From the NCBI RefSeq assembly GCF_004745485.1, contig NZ_RHFG01000001.1, forward strand, positions 406,791 to 470,790: 64,000 nucleotides of DNA, given 5' to 3'. The stretch is from Brevibacterium sp. S22 (GTDB lineage Bacteria; Actinomycetota; Actinomycetes; Actinomycetales; Brevibacteriaceae). The notes under the pieces were generated by a model. It worked only from the letters and a program-made list of their open reading frames with translations. It did not search any database and was not told the DNA's origin. A program made the position numbers and the translations under genes. Positions within the stretch are counted from its first letter, which is position 1. Every line of letters begins with the position of its first letter. Positions 9,115 to 18,777 of this stretch are shown piece by piece.

Positions 9115-10200
9115 TCAGCGTTCGATGTCTCCGCGGATGAACGCTTCGACCGCCTCGTGGGCGGCGTCGTCGTCCTTCTGTTCCGGAGGTGACTTCATGA
9201 AGTACGAGGAGGCGGAGATCAGGGCTCCGCCGACTCCGCGGTCGAGGCCGATCTTCGCCGCACGCACGGCATCGATGATGACGCCGGCGGAGTTCGGCGA
9301 GTCCCACACCTCGAGTTTGTACTCCAGGGATACGGGGGCATCGCCGAAGTTGCGGCCCTCGAGGCGAACGAAGGCCCACTTGCGGTCGTCGAGCCATTCG
9401 ACGTAGTCGCTGGGACCGATGTGGACGTCACGGTCGGACAGCTGGGCGGAGGTGTTCGAGGTCACGGCCTGAGTCTTCGAGATCTTCTTCGACTCGAGAC
9501 GCTGACGCTCGAGCATGTTCTTGAAGTCCATGTTGCCGCCGACGTTGAGTTGGTAGGTCCTGTCGAGGACGACGCCGCGGTCTTCGAACAGCTTCGCCAT
9601 CACACGGTGGGTGATGGTCGCTCCGATCTGGGACTTGATGTCGTCGCCGACGATCGGGACGCCGGCGGCACGGAACTTCTCGTCCCATTCCTTGGTGCCG
9701 GCGATGAACACGGGCAGGGCGTTGACGAAGGCGACCTTCGCATCGATGGCGGCCTGAGCATAGAACTCGACGGCCTGCTGCGAACCGACGGGCAGGTAGC
9801 ACACGAGCACATCCGCCTCGGCGTCTTTGAGGGCCTTGACCACATCGACCGCGTCGCGATCGGATTCGACGATCGTGTCGCGGTAGTACTCGCCGAGTCC
9901 GTCGAGGGTGGGCCCGCGCAGGACCTCGATGCCGGTCGGCTCCACATCGGCGAGTTTGATTGTGTTGTTCTCGCTGGCGGTGATCGCCTCTGCGATGTCG
10001 ACGCCGACCTTCTTGCCGTCGACGTCGAAGGCGGCAACGAAATCGATGTCACCGACGTGATAATCCCCGAACTCCACGTGCATGAGACCGGGCACCTTCG
10101 TCCCTGGGGACGCGTTCCGGTAGTACTCCACGCCTTGGATCAGGGACGAGGCGCAGTTGCCCAGTCCGGCAATCGCGACTCGAATCGATTTCGTTCCCAC
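9115..10200 (-). CDS. ino1: Inositol-3-phosphate synthase (myo-inositol-1-phosphate synthase)
   Basis: 361 aa, the short actinobacterial/archaeal form of the enzyme that turns glucose 6-phosphate into inositol 1-phosphate using NAD. The N-terminal Rossmann motif [13 protein letters not shown] and the conserved [22 protein letters not shown] and [12 protein letters not shown] segments are all present. In this phylum the product feeds phosphatidylinositol and mycothiol. The start is a GTG preceded by AAGGAG. Transcribed alone, with its own terminator and a short upstream region bounded by the prfC terminator. Confidence 0.95.
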   Translation of the reverse strand: MGTKSIRVAIAGLGNCASSLIQGVEYYRNASPGTKVPGLMHVEFGDYHVGDIDFVAAFDVDGKKVGVDIAEAITASENNTIKLADVEPTGIEVLRGPTLDGLGEYYRDTIVESDRDAVDVVKALKDAEADVLVCYLPVGSQQAVEFYAQAAIDAKVAFVNALPVFIAGTKEWDEKFRAAGVPIVGDDIKSQIGATITHRVMAKLFEDRGVVLDRTYQLNVGGNMDFKNMLERQRLESKKISKTQAVTSNTSAQLSDRDVHIGPSDYVEWLDDRKWAFVRLEGRNFGDAPVSLEYKLEVWDSPNSAGVIIDAVRAAKIGLDRGVGGALISASSYFMKSPPEQKDDDAAHEAVEAFIRGDIER

Positions 10201-10312
10201 AATTCTCCTTTGTCTGTACGGGTTTCACCGAGCGGCGGGAGAAGTCCCACGCGGGCGGTTCGCCCTGTGGGGCTTCGCTTCGGCCCCAACTATCCATAAT
10301 AATGTCCGCGTC

Positions 10313-10331
10313 AAAATGCCGGACACCGGCA
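10313..10331 (-). terminator. Rho-independent terminator of prfC
   Basis: On the minus strand, the stem TGCCGG/CCGGCA with a three-base loop is followed directly by TTTT, 22 bases beyond the prfC stop. Confidence 0.75.
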
Positions 10332-10353
10332 TCCGAACGTCGCTGCTGTCGTC

Positions 10354-11946
10354 TCAGCTGACGACCAGGGGTTCGAGGACCAGGTCGGGGTGATTCTTCT
10401 GCACACCCTGCAGCCGCCACCGGTCGGAGAACAGAGCCAGCAGCTCCCCGTCGGACCGGTGGAGCACCTCGACCGACCGTTCGCGGGCCAGGGTCGGCAC
10501 GCATTCGGGGGTGGTGCGTCGGGCAAGGGAGAAGTTGAGTCGCTCGAGGGTGCAGGGGGCGTTGAATTCGTGGGTCATCCGGTCTTCGGCCACTTCGAAC
10601 TGCATGGGTCCGACAGCGCCGAGCACCGGTGCCTGATCACCGCGCAGATCCGATCGCAGCACCTGGATGACACCTTCGTGGTCGAGCTGTTCGATGCCAC
10701 GGCGGAACTGCTTGTACTTCGAGGAGTCTTTGGCGCGGATGACCATGAAGTGTTCGGGCGAGAACGTCGGAATGCCCGGGAACTCAACCTTCTTGTTCAG
10801 GTAGAGGGAGTCACCGACCCGCAGTGCGGAGGCGTTGACCAATCCGACGACATCGCCGGGGAACGCTTCGTCGACGACATCGCGGTCGCGGCCGAAGACC
10901 TGCTGAGCATACTTTGTGGCGAAGGGCTTGCCGGTGCTGGCATGAGTGAGCACGGCACCGCGTTCGAAGACTCCCGAGCAGACTCGGATATAGGCGAGTC
11001 GGTCCCGGTGGTTCGAGTCCATTCCGGCCTGCACCTTGAACACGAAGCCGGAGAACGGATCGTCGACGGGGCGGGGCTGATCGTCTCTGTCCAGTCGGGC
11101 CTCGGCGGCCGGGGCGAGGTCGACGAGGAGGTCGAGGAGTTTGTGGATGCCGAAGTTGAGCACGGCGGAGGCGAACATCACCGGCGTCGACTTCCCGGCG
11201 AGGAAGGTCTCCTGGTCATGGTTCTGGTCTTCCATCTCCAGCAGATCCGACTCATCGACAGCGGTCGTCCACGCATCGCCCTCGAGGTCGGCGGCCGCCT
11301 CGGCGGGGTAGGTGTCCTCACCGGCGATCGTGGCGCCGCCATCGGTGCGGGTGTACTTCGTGTACTCGCCGCTGGACCGATCGAGAACGCCGCGGAAGTC
11401 GCCGGACTGGCCGACCGGCCAGGTGATCGGGGTGGGCAGGAGTCCGGTGCGCTGCTGGACTTCGTCCATGAGTTCGAGCGCGTCGAGGCCGGGGCGGTCC
11501 CACTTGTTGACGACGGTGATGATCGGGATATTGCGGTGGGCACAGACCTCGAACAGCTTCATCGTCTGGGCCTCGAGGCCCTTGGCAGCGTCGATGAGCA
11601 TGACGGCGCAGTCGACGGCGGAGAGCACGCGGTAGGTGTCTTCGGAGAAGTCGGCGTGGCCGGGAGTGTCGACGAGATTGAACACGGCGTCGCGGTATTC
11701 GAACTGCAGCGCAGCCGAGGAGATCGAAATCCCGCGGTCCTGTTCCATCTGCATCCAGTCGGAGACGGTGGCACGGCGGCCGGCTTTCCCGTGGGTAGCT
11801 CCTGCCTGTCCGATGGCGCGTGCGTGCAGGGCGAGCGCCTCGGTGGTCGTCGATTTGCCCGCGTCGGGGTGCGAGATGACAGCGAACGTGCGGCGGCGGG
11901 ACGCCTCGTGTCGGATGTCCTTGTCGGAATACTGGCCAGAAGTCAC
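10354..11946 (-). CDS. prfC: Peptide chain release factor 3
   Basis: 530 aa translational GTPase that removes RF1/RF2 from the ribosome after termination. G1 is SHPDAGKST (25-33), the switch region is rich in RGIS (71-74), G3 is DTPGHADF (93-100) and G4 is NKWD (147-150). The C-terminal EF-G-like domain 2 and RF3-specific domain continue to full family length. The GTG start lies six bases after a TAGGAT -10 box, so the mRNA is probably leaderless. A long open frame on the opposite strand is a codon-bias shadow. Confidence 0.95.
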   Translation of the reverse strand: MTSGQYSDKDIRHEASRRRTFAVISHPDAGKSTTTEALALHARAIGQAGATHGKAGRRATVSDWMQMEQDRGISISSAALQFEYRDAVFNLVDTPGHADFSEDTYRVLSAVDCAVMLIDAAKGLEAQTMKLFEVCAHRNIPIITVVNKWDRPGLDALELMDEVQQRTGLLPTPITWPVGQSGDFRGVLDRSSGEYTKYTRTDGGATIAGEDTYPAEAAADLEGDAWTTAVDESDLLEMEDQNHDQETFLAGKSTPVMFASAVLNFGIHKLLDLLVDLAPAAEARLDRDDQPRPVDDPFSGFVFKVQAGMDSNHRDRLAYIRVCSGVFERGAVLTHASTGKPFATKYAQQVFGRDRDVVDEAFPGDVVGLVNASALRVGDSLYLNKKVEFPGIPTFSPEHFMVIRAKDSSKYKQFRRGIEQLDHEGVIQVLRSDLRGDQAPVLGAVGPMQFEVAEDRMTHEFNAPCTLERLNFSLARRTTPECVPTLARERSVEVLHRSDGELLALFSDRWRLQGVQKNHPDLVLEPLVVS

Positions 11947-11952
11947 CGCAAT

Positions 11953-11958
11953 ATCCTA
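11953..11958 (-). promoter_or_regulatory. -10 box of leaderless prfC
   Basis: On the minus strand TAGGAT is followed by six bases and then the GTG start. No ribosome site is visible. Confidence 0.55.
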
Positions 11959-12104
11959 TCGTTCTTCGGCCTTGCCCGGCGTGTCCGTTCAGTCACAGTG
12001 GCCAGGGCCGCTGTTCCCGAACTAGCTGTGCGTCTGACTGACGGTCTGTGGCGGATCGCTCGTCCTCACGGCATTGCGTCCAGCGTCCTGTCGGAATCTG
12101 CCCA

Positions 12105-12110
12105 TATGCT
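12105..12110 (+). promoter_or_regulatory. -10 box of a leaderless gene
   Basis: TATGCT is followed by seven bases and the ATG at 12118; there is no Shine-Dalgarno sequence. Confidence 0.5.
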
Positions 12111-12117
12111 GGTGGCG

Positions 12118-12489
12118 ATGTCTGAGGAATATGTCGATTACGCTGGCCGCTCGGAGCCGAAGGAACGTTGGCTCAAGGCCCTGCCGCTCATCATCGCTGG
12201 GGTTCTCGGCGTCCCGCTGCTCGCATTCGCGATCATGTTCTCGCTGCAGATCGCACAGATCACGAAGTATATCTTCGACATCGGCACCTCGGGCTGGGAA
12301 GCCTTCGCGATGGTGATGCTCAGCCTCTCCGGGGCCTTCTTCGTCATCGTCTGGATCGCCTTCCTCTTCATCGGCTCTCGTCGCCGCACGTGGAAATGGC
12401 GGATCTGGTGGGCGTCGGCTGCGTTCCTCGTCGCGGCCGCTCTGCCGCTGTGGGCGCTGGCCGACAAACTCATCCACCCCGGAGCCTGA
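12118..12489 (+). CDS. Small membrane protein, unknown function
   Basis: 123 aa starting MSEEYVDYAGRSEPKERW. Three hydrophobic segments are visible: LIIAGVLGVPLLAFAIMFSL, then FAMVMLSLSGAFFVIVWIAF and ASAAFLVAAALPLWAL, with basic residues (SRRRTWKWR) between the second and third. It is divergent from prfC, and its upstream hexamer suggests a leaderless transcript. I do not recognise the family. Conservative codon use and positive-inside charges support it as real. Confidence 0.7.
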   Translation: MSEEYVDYAGRSEPKERWLKALPLIIAGVLGVPLLAFAIMFSLQIAQITKYIFDIGTSGWEAFAMVMLSLSGAFFVIVWIAFLFIGSRRRTWKWRIWWASAAFLVAAALPLWALADKLIHPGA

Positions 12490-12509
12490 GCGTCCTCCCG
12501 CACAATTCG

Positions 12510-12700
12510 CGGGATCCCTCACACTTCGCGGCGCCCCCTATATTCCGCAGCACTTCCCACACTTCGTGGCACTTCCCACCACTTCCCACACTTCGTGGCA
12601 CTTCCCAGCACTTCCCACACGACGTGGCACCCTCTACATTCCGCACCACTTCCCACACTTCGTGGAGCATCCGCCACCTCTCGCGGCATTCCCTACCGCC
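12510..12700. repeat. Degenerate tandem repeats of about 20 bp
   Basis: At least six degenerate copies of a unit around CACTTCCCACACTTCGTGG follow the stop of the small membrane gene. Each copy is a weak inverted repeat (CCAC...GTGG). Spacing is irregular (roughly 13-36 bases), unlike a CRISPR array, and no cas gene is near. Confidence 0.75.
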
Positions 12701-12865
12701 GGTGACTTCTCCTACAGGCAGTGGCGCATCCGTCACCGGAAGCGCCGAAGCACCCCGGTGCAACGAGTCGTTATGCCGCGAACGGTGAGGGATGCCGCCG
12801 GCGGGCACACTCGCCAACACTGCCCACAGCCACACTCCCTGGAGCTGTTCGAGCGTGAACCCACG

Positions 12866-15800
12866 TCAGAGCTGAGCGAGCGCCTTGGCGATGCGCTTCT
12901 CCGACACCGGGTGCGCAGTGCCCAGCGAATTCGCGAACAGGGACACTCGCAGCTCTTCGAGCATGAGCACGACCTCGACCCAGTCATTCGGCAGCGAGAC
13001 GATCAGCTGCGACCATTCGGCTTTCGCCAGCGCCGGGAAGCGATTGCCGATCTTCTTGGACACATCGTCGCTCACACCGGTGACCCGGTCCATGAGCTGC
13101 TTATCGCGGATCGGCGAATCCTGCATTCCACTGATGCGCACCACTTCGGCCTGCACCCAGCGGGGCAGTTCGCGCAGCATCTGCGGAGTCATCGCCGCAA
13201 TCGCCGCCGCGCTCGTGCGCGATGCCCGCCACGCCTGCACATCGGCGAGGTTGGACAGGATCGCCAACGAGGAGGCCTTCGACACGAGCTTGTCGAGCTC
13301 GGTCGCCGTCTTCAGAGCCTTCATCAGGGACGGCAGCAGCGACGAACAGATCACCGGCAGCCCGGCGTCGACGTCCTTACGCAGTCGTCCGAACTCATCG
13401 GCGGTGGACACCCACGACGTTTCGGCCGGCCCCGACCGGTCGGCGACGAGTCCGCGGATCCCGACCCTGATGAGGCCGCCGAGCAGTTCGTCGGCGATCT
13501 TCTGATGACCGGCGAGGACGAGCTTCTCCTGCGTGGTCAGTCCATCCTGCAGGTACTTCAGTGCTTCGCCGGTGTGCTGCGCCAGCAGGGTGATGATCGC
13601 CTCTCGCGTGGCCAAGCGTGCTTCCGGTGCGGTGTCGAAGGCCACGAGGTCGACCGCCGTCGATCGATCTGCAAGCCCCGGAACGACACCGGCCGCGGCC
13701 TGATCGGGGTCGGCCAATTCGCCGAACGACCAGTCCGTCAGCCCGGTCTGCGGGGTGAACTCGTTCTGCTTCTGTCGGGCCTTGCGCACCTGCGGTTTGG
13801 CCTTCGTCGTCAGTGCGGCCAGGTCCTCACCGAGGCCGACTGTCTTCTTCCCGTCGACGACGCGGAAGGTCAGCCGCAGGTGAGCGGGAATCCGCGACCG
13901 ATCGAAATCATCGGCGGTGACTGTGATCGGCACGAGGTCGTTCAGCCCTCCCCCGCCGGCACGTTCGCTCAGATACGCGGCGAGCACCTCCGGCAGGCTC
14001 CCCTGATATGGGGTGAGCGCGGGCAGGATCTCGCGAGCGACGTCGGGGGCGGGCACGAAGTAGCGGCGCTTGTTCTTCGGCAGTGAGCGGATATAGGCGG
14101 CGATGAGTTCCTCGCGCAGCCCGGGGACCTGCCAGCTGAATGCGTCCGCATCTACTGCGGGCACCGCCTCGGCGGGGATCTCCACGCTCACTCCGTCCTC
14201 GGTGCTGCCGGGGTCGAAGGAATAGCGCAGCTTCGCCGGGGTGCCGTCGGCCAGTTCCCATTCCATCGGGAAGTCCGAGGCCACCGAGGCGGTGAGCTCC
14301 TCACTGTCGTCGCTGAGCAGCACCGAAGTGGTGAGATCGAGCAGGTGCGCGTCCCGTCGTTTCTGCTTCTTCCACCACCCCCGGAAATCCGCCGCCGAGG
14401 TGATCCCCTCCGGAATCCTGTCATCGAAGAATTCGAAGAGGGCATCGTCTTGGTCGAGCACGCGACGATTTCGTGTCCGCGAGGCCAGATCCTCGGCGTC
14501 GGCGATGACTCGGGCGTTGTGGTCGAGGAAGCCGAAGCGTTCGTGCCAGTCGCCTTCGATGAGGCCCTTGCGGATGAACGCGTCGCGCGCGCCTTCTTCG
14601 TCGATGGTGCCGTATCCGACACGGCGGTCGCTGACGAGTGTGACCCCGTAGAGGGAGATCTTCTCGTACACCATCGAGGCTCCGGCCTTCGTCGACCAGT
14701 GCGGGTCCGAATGCTGCCGGGTGACCAGGTCGCCTGCGGCTTCGACGACCCAGTCGGGGTCGATCGCGGCCACGGTACGTGCCCACAGCCTGGAGGTTTC
14801 GACGAGTTCGGCGGCCATGACGAAGTCCGGATTGACCTTGAAGAGCCCGGATCCGGGGAAGATGGCGAAGCGTGTGCCGCGTGCCCCCTGATAGTCCTTG
14901 TGCCGCTCCGATCGTGAGCCGATCATCGTCAGCAGTCCGGTGAGCAGAGCTCGGTGGATCGCGGCGGCATGCGGGTCGAGCTTGGCTGCTGCCACCTGTT
15001 TCCCGGTGTCTCCTGCGGCTCCGGTGGCGCTGTTCTTCTTCGCCGAACGTTTGGCGGCGCTGAGCTCGGCGAACCCGATCTTCCCGCTCGCACCACGGCT
15101 GTCAGCTCCGCGCCCCCGAGCGCCTCCGCCTGGAGTGGTGGGATCGCTTGAGCCGCTGCAGGTGTCGCCGGCACCTCGAGCAGGCCGATCCCCAGCGACG
15201 AGGTTGCCGGACGAGGCACCGGACCCACCCGTTCCGTCGCTCGAACTGCCGACGACCGAATCACCATCGACAGACCCGCCGTCGTTCGGCTGCCAGACGG
15301 ACTTCTCCACCCGAATGCCTGCCGAACCCAGCAGGGAGCGCAGCTGACCGACGAGGTCCTGCCATTCGCGGATGCGAACGAAGTTGAGGAATTCGGATCT
15401 GCACCGCCTGCGGAATTTCGAGGATCCCATGTCGGCCTGCAGGCTCTGCAGGTAGTTCCACAGGTTGAGGTAGGACAGGAAGTCGCTGCCGCGGTGGGTG
15501 AAGCGCGCGTGCTTCTCGTCGGCGGAGGCTCGGACTTCGGCCGGTCGCTCCCGGGGGTCCTGGATGGACAGTGCGGCGACGATGACGGTGACCTCTCCCC
15601 CACAGCCGGCCTCGGCACCGGCGATGACCATCCTGGCCAGACGGGGGTCGATGGGCAGCACGGTCAGCTTCCGGCCGATCTCGGTGACGTGGATCTTCCC
15701 GGCGGAATCGCTGGTCAGCGCCCCGAGCTCGGTGAGCATCGTGCGTCCGTCGCGGACGGCTCGGACGTCGGGCGGGGTGAGGAACGGGAAGCCGAGGATC

Positions 15801-17170
15801 TCCTGATCGCTGGCGGCGAACCCGAGCGAGGCCATCTGCAGGATGACGCTGGCGAGGTTCGTGCGCAGGATCTCGGGGTCGGTGAACTCAGGGCGCGAGT
15901 CGAAGTCCTCTTCCGAGTACAGCCGGATGCAGATGCCCTCGCTTGTGCGCCCCGACCGGCCCTTGCGCTGATTTGCGCTGGCTTGGGAGATGCGCTCGAT
16001 CGGCAGCCGCTGCACCCGGGTGCGGTTGGAGTACCGGGAGATGCGGGCCGTGCCGACGTCGATGACGTACTTGATTCCGGGCACCGTCAGCGAGGTCTCG
16101 GCGACGTTCGTGGCCAGGACGATACGGGGTCGCGAATGCGGTTGGAAGACCTTCTGCTGCTCCCCGGCGGAGAGTCGGGCGAACAGCGGCACGACCTCCC
16201 AATTGCTCATCCGCGGGCGTCTGCGCAGGTGGTCGGTCAGAGCGTCGGCGGTGTCGCGGATCTCTCGTTCGCCGGAGAGGAAGACGAGGATGTCGCCGGG
16301 GGCTTCGGCGGCGAGTTCGTCGACGGCTGAGATGATGCCGTCGGTCTGCTCCTCGACTCCGGTTTCGTAGTTCCCGGAGTCGCCGGGACCGTCCAGTTCG
16401 TCGTCATCATCGACGTCCTCGCCCAGCGGCCGGTACCGGACCTCGACCGGGTAGGTCCGCCCTTCGACCGAGATGATCGGGGCGTCGTCGAAGTGTGCGG
16501 AGAAGGACTCGGGGTCGATCGTCGCCGAAGTGATGATGACTTTGAGATCGGGGCGGCGGTCGAGGACCTCCTTGAGGTAGCCGAGGAGGAAGTCGATGTT
16601 GAGGCTGCGTTCGTGCGCCTCGTCGATGATGATGACTTCGTAGTCGCGCAGCAGTTTGTCGCGGGAGAGTTCCGAGAGCAGGATTCCGTCGGTCATCACC
16701 TTCACACGTGTGGAGTCGGCGACCTGCGCGGTGAAGCGCACCTGATAGCCGATGGTGTTGCCGAGTTCCTCATCGAGTTCGTCGGCGATGCGTTCGGCCA
16801 CGGTCCGGGCGGCGATCCGCCTGGGCTGGGTGTGGCCGATGAGTCCGTCGATCCCGAGTCCGAGGTCGAGGCAGATCTTCGGCAGCTGGGTGGTCTTCCC
16901 AGACCCCGTCTCGCCGGCGATGATGACGACCTGGTTGTCCCGAATCGCCTCCGCGATCTCGTCCTTCGCGGCGGTGACCGGCAGATCCGCGGGGTAGGTG
17001 ACGTCGACCTGGTGCGCCGCGCGGGCGTCGGTCAGCCGGGCACGTCGCTGCCGGTGGTGCGCTGCGGTGGTCTTCCGTCGCTGCTGCGAACGCCCGCGTC
17101 CGTTCTTCCGGCGCCGAGGCGGCCGCTGGGAGCTCTCGTCCGCGGGCGGGGTGGGGTTCTCTTCTGCCAT
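12866..17170 (-). CDS. hrpA: ATP-dependent RNA helicase HrpA
   Basis: 1434 aa, somewhat longer than E. coli HrpA. The DEAH-box motor is complete: Walker A GETGSGKT (86-93), DEAH (183-186), the SAT motif in ITSATIDPESF, and the QRKGRSGRTSEG motif VI. The HA2 and OB-like domains and the large C-terminal DUF3418 region follow. A Gly/Ser/Ala-rich linker of about 100 residues interrupts the protein at roughly 640-740. GGGAGGGC precedes the ATG. It acts on structured RNA and mRNA. Confidence 0.93.
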   Translation of the reverse strand: MAEENPTPPADESSQRPPRRRKNGRGRSQQRRKTTAAHHRQRRARLTDARAAHQVDVTYPADLPVTAAKDEIAEAIRDNQVVIIAGETGSGKTTQLPKICLDLGLGIDGLIGHTQPRRIAARTVAERIADELDEELGNTIGYQVRFTAQVADSTRVKVMTDGILLSELSRDKLLRDYEVIIIDEAHERSLNIDFLLGYLKEVLDRRPDLKVIITSATIDPESFSAHFDDAPIISVEGRTYPVEVRYRPLGEDVDDDDELDGPGDSGNYETGVEEQTDGIISAVDELAAEAPGDILVFLSGEREIRDTADALTDHLRRRPRMSNWEVVPLFARLSAGEQQKVFQPHSRPRIVLATNVAETSLTVPGIKYVIDVGTARISRYSNRTRVQRLPIERISQASANQRKGRSGRTSEGICIRLYSEEDFDSRPEFTDPEILRTNLASVILQMASLGFAASDQEILGFPFLTPPDVRAVRDGRTMLTELGALTSDSAGKIHVTEIGRKLTVLPIDPRLARMVIAGAEAGCGGEVTVIVAALSIQDPRERPAEVRASADEKHARFTHRGSDFLSYLNLWNYLQSLQADMGSSKFRRRCRSEFLNFVRIREWQDLVGQLRSLLGSAGIRVEKSVWQPNDGGSVDGDSVVGSSSDGTGGSGASSGNLVAGDRPARGAGDTCSGSSDPTTPGGGARGRGADSRGASGKIGFAELSAAKRSAKKNSATGAAGDTGKQVAAAKLDPHAAAIHRALLTGLLTMIGSRSERHKDYQGARGTRFAIFPGSGLFKVNPDFVMAAELVETSRLWARTVAAIDPDWVVEAAGDLVTRQHSDPHWSTKAGASMVYEKISLYGVTLVSDRRVGYGTIDEEGARDAFIRKGLIEGDWHERFGFLDHNARVIADAEDLASRTRNRRVLDQDDALFEFFDDRIPEGITSAADFRGWWKKQKRRDAHLLDLTTSVLLSDDSEELTASVASDFPMEWELADGTPAKLRYSFDPGSTEDGVSVEIPAEAVPAVDADAFSWQVPGLREELIAAYIRSLPKNKRRYFVPAPDVAREILPALTPYQGSLPEVLAAYLSERAGGGGLNDLVPITVTADDFDRSRIPAHLRLTFRVVDGKKTVGLGEDLAALTTKAKPQVRKARQKQNEFTPQTGLTDWSFGELADPDQAAAGVVPGLADRSTAVDLVAFDTAPEARLATREAIITLLAQHTGEALKYLQDGLTTQEKLVLAGHQKIADELLGGLIRVGIRGLVADRSGPAETSWVSTADEFGRLRKDVDAGLPVICSSLLPSLMKALKTATELDKLVSKASSLAILSNLADVQAWRASRTSAAAIAAMTPQMLRELPRWVQAEVVRISGMQDSPIRDKQLMDRVTGVSDDVSKKIGNRFPALAKAEWSQLIVSLPNDWVEVVLMLEELRVSLFANSLGTAHPVSEKRIAKALAQL

Positions 17171-17210
17171 TGCCCTCCCAGCTTAGCGTCACCCCCGGGC
17201 TCACCAGCAC

Positions 17211-17231
17211 CGAGGCGGATGCCGCCTCGGC
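17211..17231 (-). terminator. Hairpin built from the CCGAGGCGG repeat
   Basis: The 9-bp perfect stem CCGAGGCGG/CCGCCTCGG with loop ATG lies between the Nramp-like stop at 17283 and the hrpA start. It probably terminates the Nramp-like transcript. Confidence 0.6.
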
Positions 17232-17282
17232 GCCGGGTGCGTCCTTCCAGGGTGCAGAGCTCCCCGATGCTCGGTGGTGGGC

Positions 17283-18662
17283 TCAGTCGCCGCCGCCCCA
17301 GAGCGGGGCGAGAGCCGAGTAGAGCTGTTGGATGCCGAGGATGATGAACAGCAGCGCGGTGATCGCCAGGGCGATGTTCGTGTGCAGCTTATTGGCCCAT
17401 TCCTTCGGGATCTTCTTGCCGTTGAGGAGTCCGAGCAGGGTCACGGCCAGGAAAGGCATGAACAGCGACCCGAGGACACCGTAGGCGAGGATGAGGCCGA
17501 TCGGTTTGCCGAGGATGAACAGCAGCATCGGCGGGAACGTCAGCCACAGCACATAGAACTTGAAGTACTTGCCGCCGGTCAGGGTGTCGGGATGTCCTCC
17601 CGGCTTCTTGCGCATATGTCCCCAGAAGTCCGCGAACATCAGCGAGACGCCGTTCCAGACCCCGATGATCGAGGAGAAGGAGGCGGCCCAGAATCCGATG
17701 AGGAATCCGATGCCCACGACCTCGCCGTAGCGGTCTTTGAGGACGTCGGCGAGGTCGAGCAGTCCCTTGTCCTCTGCGGAGATCGAGACTCCCGCGGCAC
17801 GGACGACTTCGGCGCCGACGATGAGCATGGCGATGACGAAGATGCCGGTCATCACGTAGGCCATGGTGTTGTCGATGCGCATCACCCGCATCCACTTCGG
17901 GGTGTGCCAGCCCTTCTCACGCAGCCAGTACCCGTAGGCGGCCAGAGTGATGGTGCCGCCGACTCCCCCGGCCAGAGCGAGGGTGTAGATCACGCCGCCC
18001 TCGGGGATGATCGGGATGAGCCCGGTGAGCATGTCGGGGACGTTCGGGACGGCGATGATCGCGAGTCCGACGACGGTGATGAACATGATGCCCACCAGGA
18101 CTGCGGTGATCTTCTCGAACACGGCGTAGCGGCCGAACCACACCATGGCGAATCCGGCCAGGCCCATGAGCACCGACCAGACGGTGAGGTTGAGTCCGGG
18201 GAAGAGCGCAGCCAGCGGCAGGGCGGCAGAGCTCATGGCTGTGGCTCCGTAGACGAAGCCCCAGATGATGATGTAGGGACCGAAGTACCATGTCGTCCAT
18301 CGGCCGAGTGACTGCCAGCCTTCGAAGATCGTCTTCCCGGTCGCGAGGCTGAATCGTCCGGCGCCCTCGACGAGGACGATCTTGAGGATGACGCCGACGA
18401 TGACTGCCCACAGCAGTCCGTAGCCGAACTGGCTGCCGGCCACCAGGGTCGCGACCATATCGGCGGCACCGACGCCGGTGGCCGCGACCACGAGACCGGG
18501 GCCGACGACCTTCCATTTCGCGGGGCCGGAGGCCTCTTCGATGCCTGATACGGTCTCTGGGTCTCCCGTGTCGCCGGGGCCAGATCGGTTCGACTGTTCG
18601 CTCATGGCGTTTCCGCTTTCGTCTTCGGCCGCGCACAGACTCGCCACATGTTCGGGGATCAT
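17283..18662 (-). CDS. Nramp-family transporter lacking the canonical metal-site motifs
   Basis: About 459 aa with eleven or so helices and an Nramp-like opening, VVGPGLVVAATGVGAAD. Canonical Nramp proteins have DPGN in helix 1 and an M-P-H motif in helix 6; here these read ATGVGAAD and GGTITLAAYGYW, so the manganese/iron site is not conserved. The substrate may therefore differ from Mn/Fe. The ATG at 18662 has GGGAGG five bases upstream; an internal ATG at 18604 (MSEQSNRSG) with a weaker site would also give a sensible protein. Confidence 0.82.
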   Translation of the reverse strand: MIPEHVASLCAAEDESGNAMSEQSNRSGPGDTGDPETVSGIEEASGPAKWKVVGPGLVVAATGVGAADMVATLVAGSQFGYGLLWAVIVGVILKIVLVEGAGRFSLATGKTIFEGWQSLGRWTTWYFGPYIIIWGFVYGATAMSSAALPLAALFPGLNLTVWSVLMGLAGFAMVWFGRYAVFEKITAVLVGIMFITVVGLAIIAVPNVPDMLTGLIPIIPEGGVIYTLALAGGVGGTITLAAYGYWLREKGWHTPKWMRVMRIDNTMAYVMTGIFVIAMLIVGAEVVRAAGVSISAEDKGLLDLADVLKDRYGEVVGIGFLIGFWAASFSSIIGVWNGVSLMFADFWGHMRKKPGGHPDTLTGGKYFKFYVLWLTFPPMLLFILGKPIGLILAYGVLGSLFMPFLAVTLLGLLNGKKIPKEWANKLHTNIALAITALLFIILGIQQLYSALAPLWGGGD

Positions 18663-18777
18663 CGGATCCTCCCGCACATCGGCAGCGCAGCGGTCTCCGT
18701 GTGTCCACAGTCATAATAGGGGACAACGGCGCTGCAGCAGTCATCCCTCAGGGCAGTCTGACTCTGATCGGCCCGCC

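Noticed and set aside
10390..12489. Very long plus-strand frame opposite prfC
   Set aside because: It mirrors the codon bias of prfC and has Gly/Val/Glu/His-rich composition without domains; only its last 124 codons, from 12118, look like a real gene.
12510..12700. CRISPR-like array
   Set aside because: Units are degenerate, spacing is irregular and too short for spacers, and no cas genes are near.
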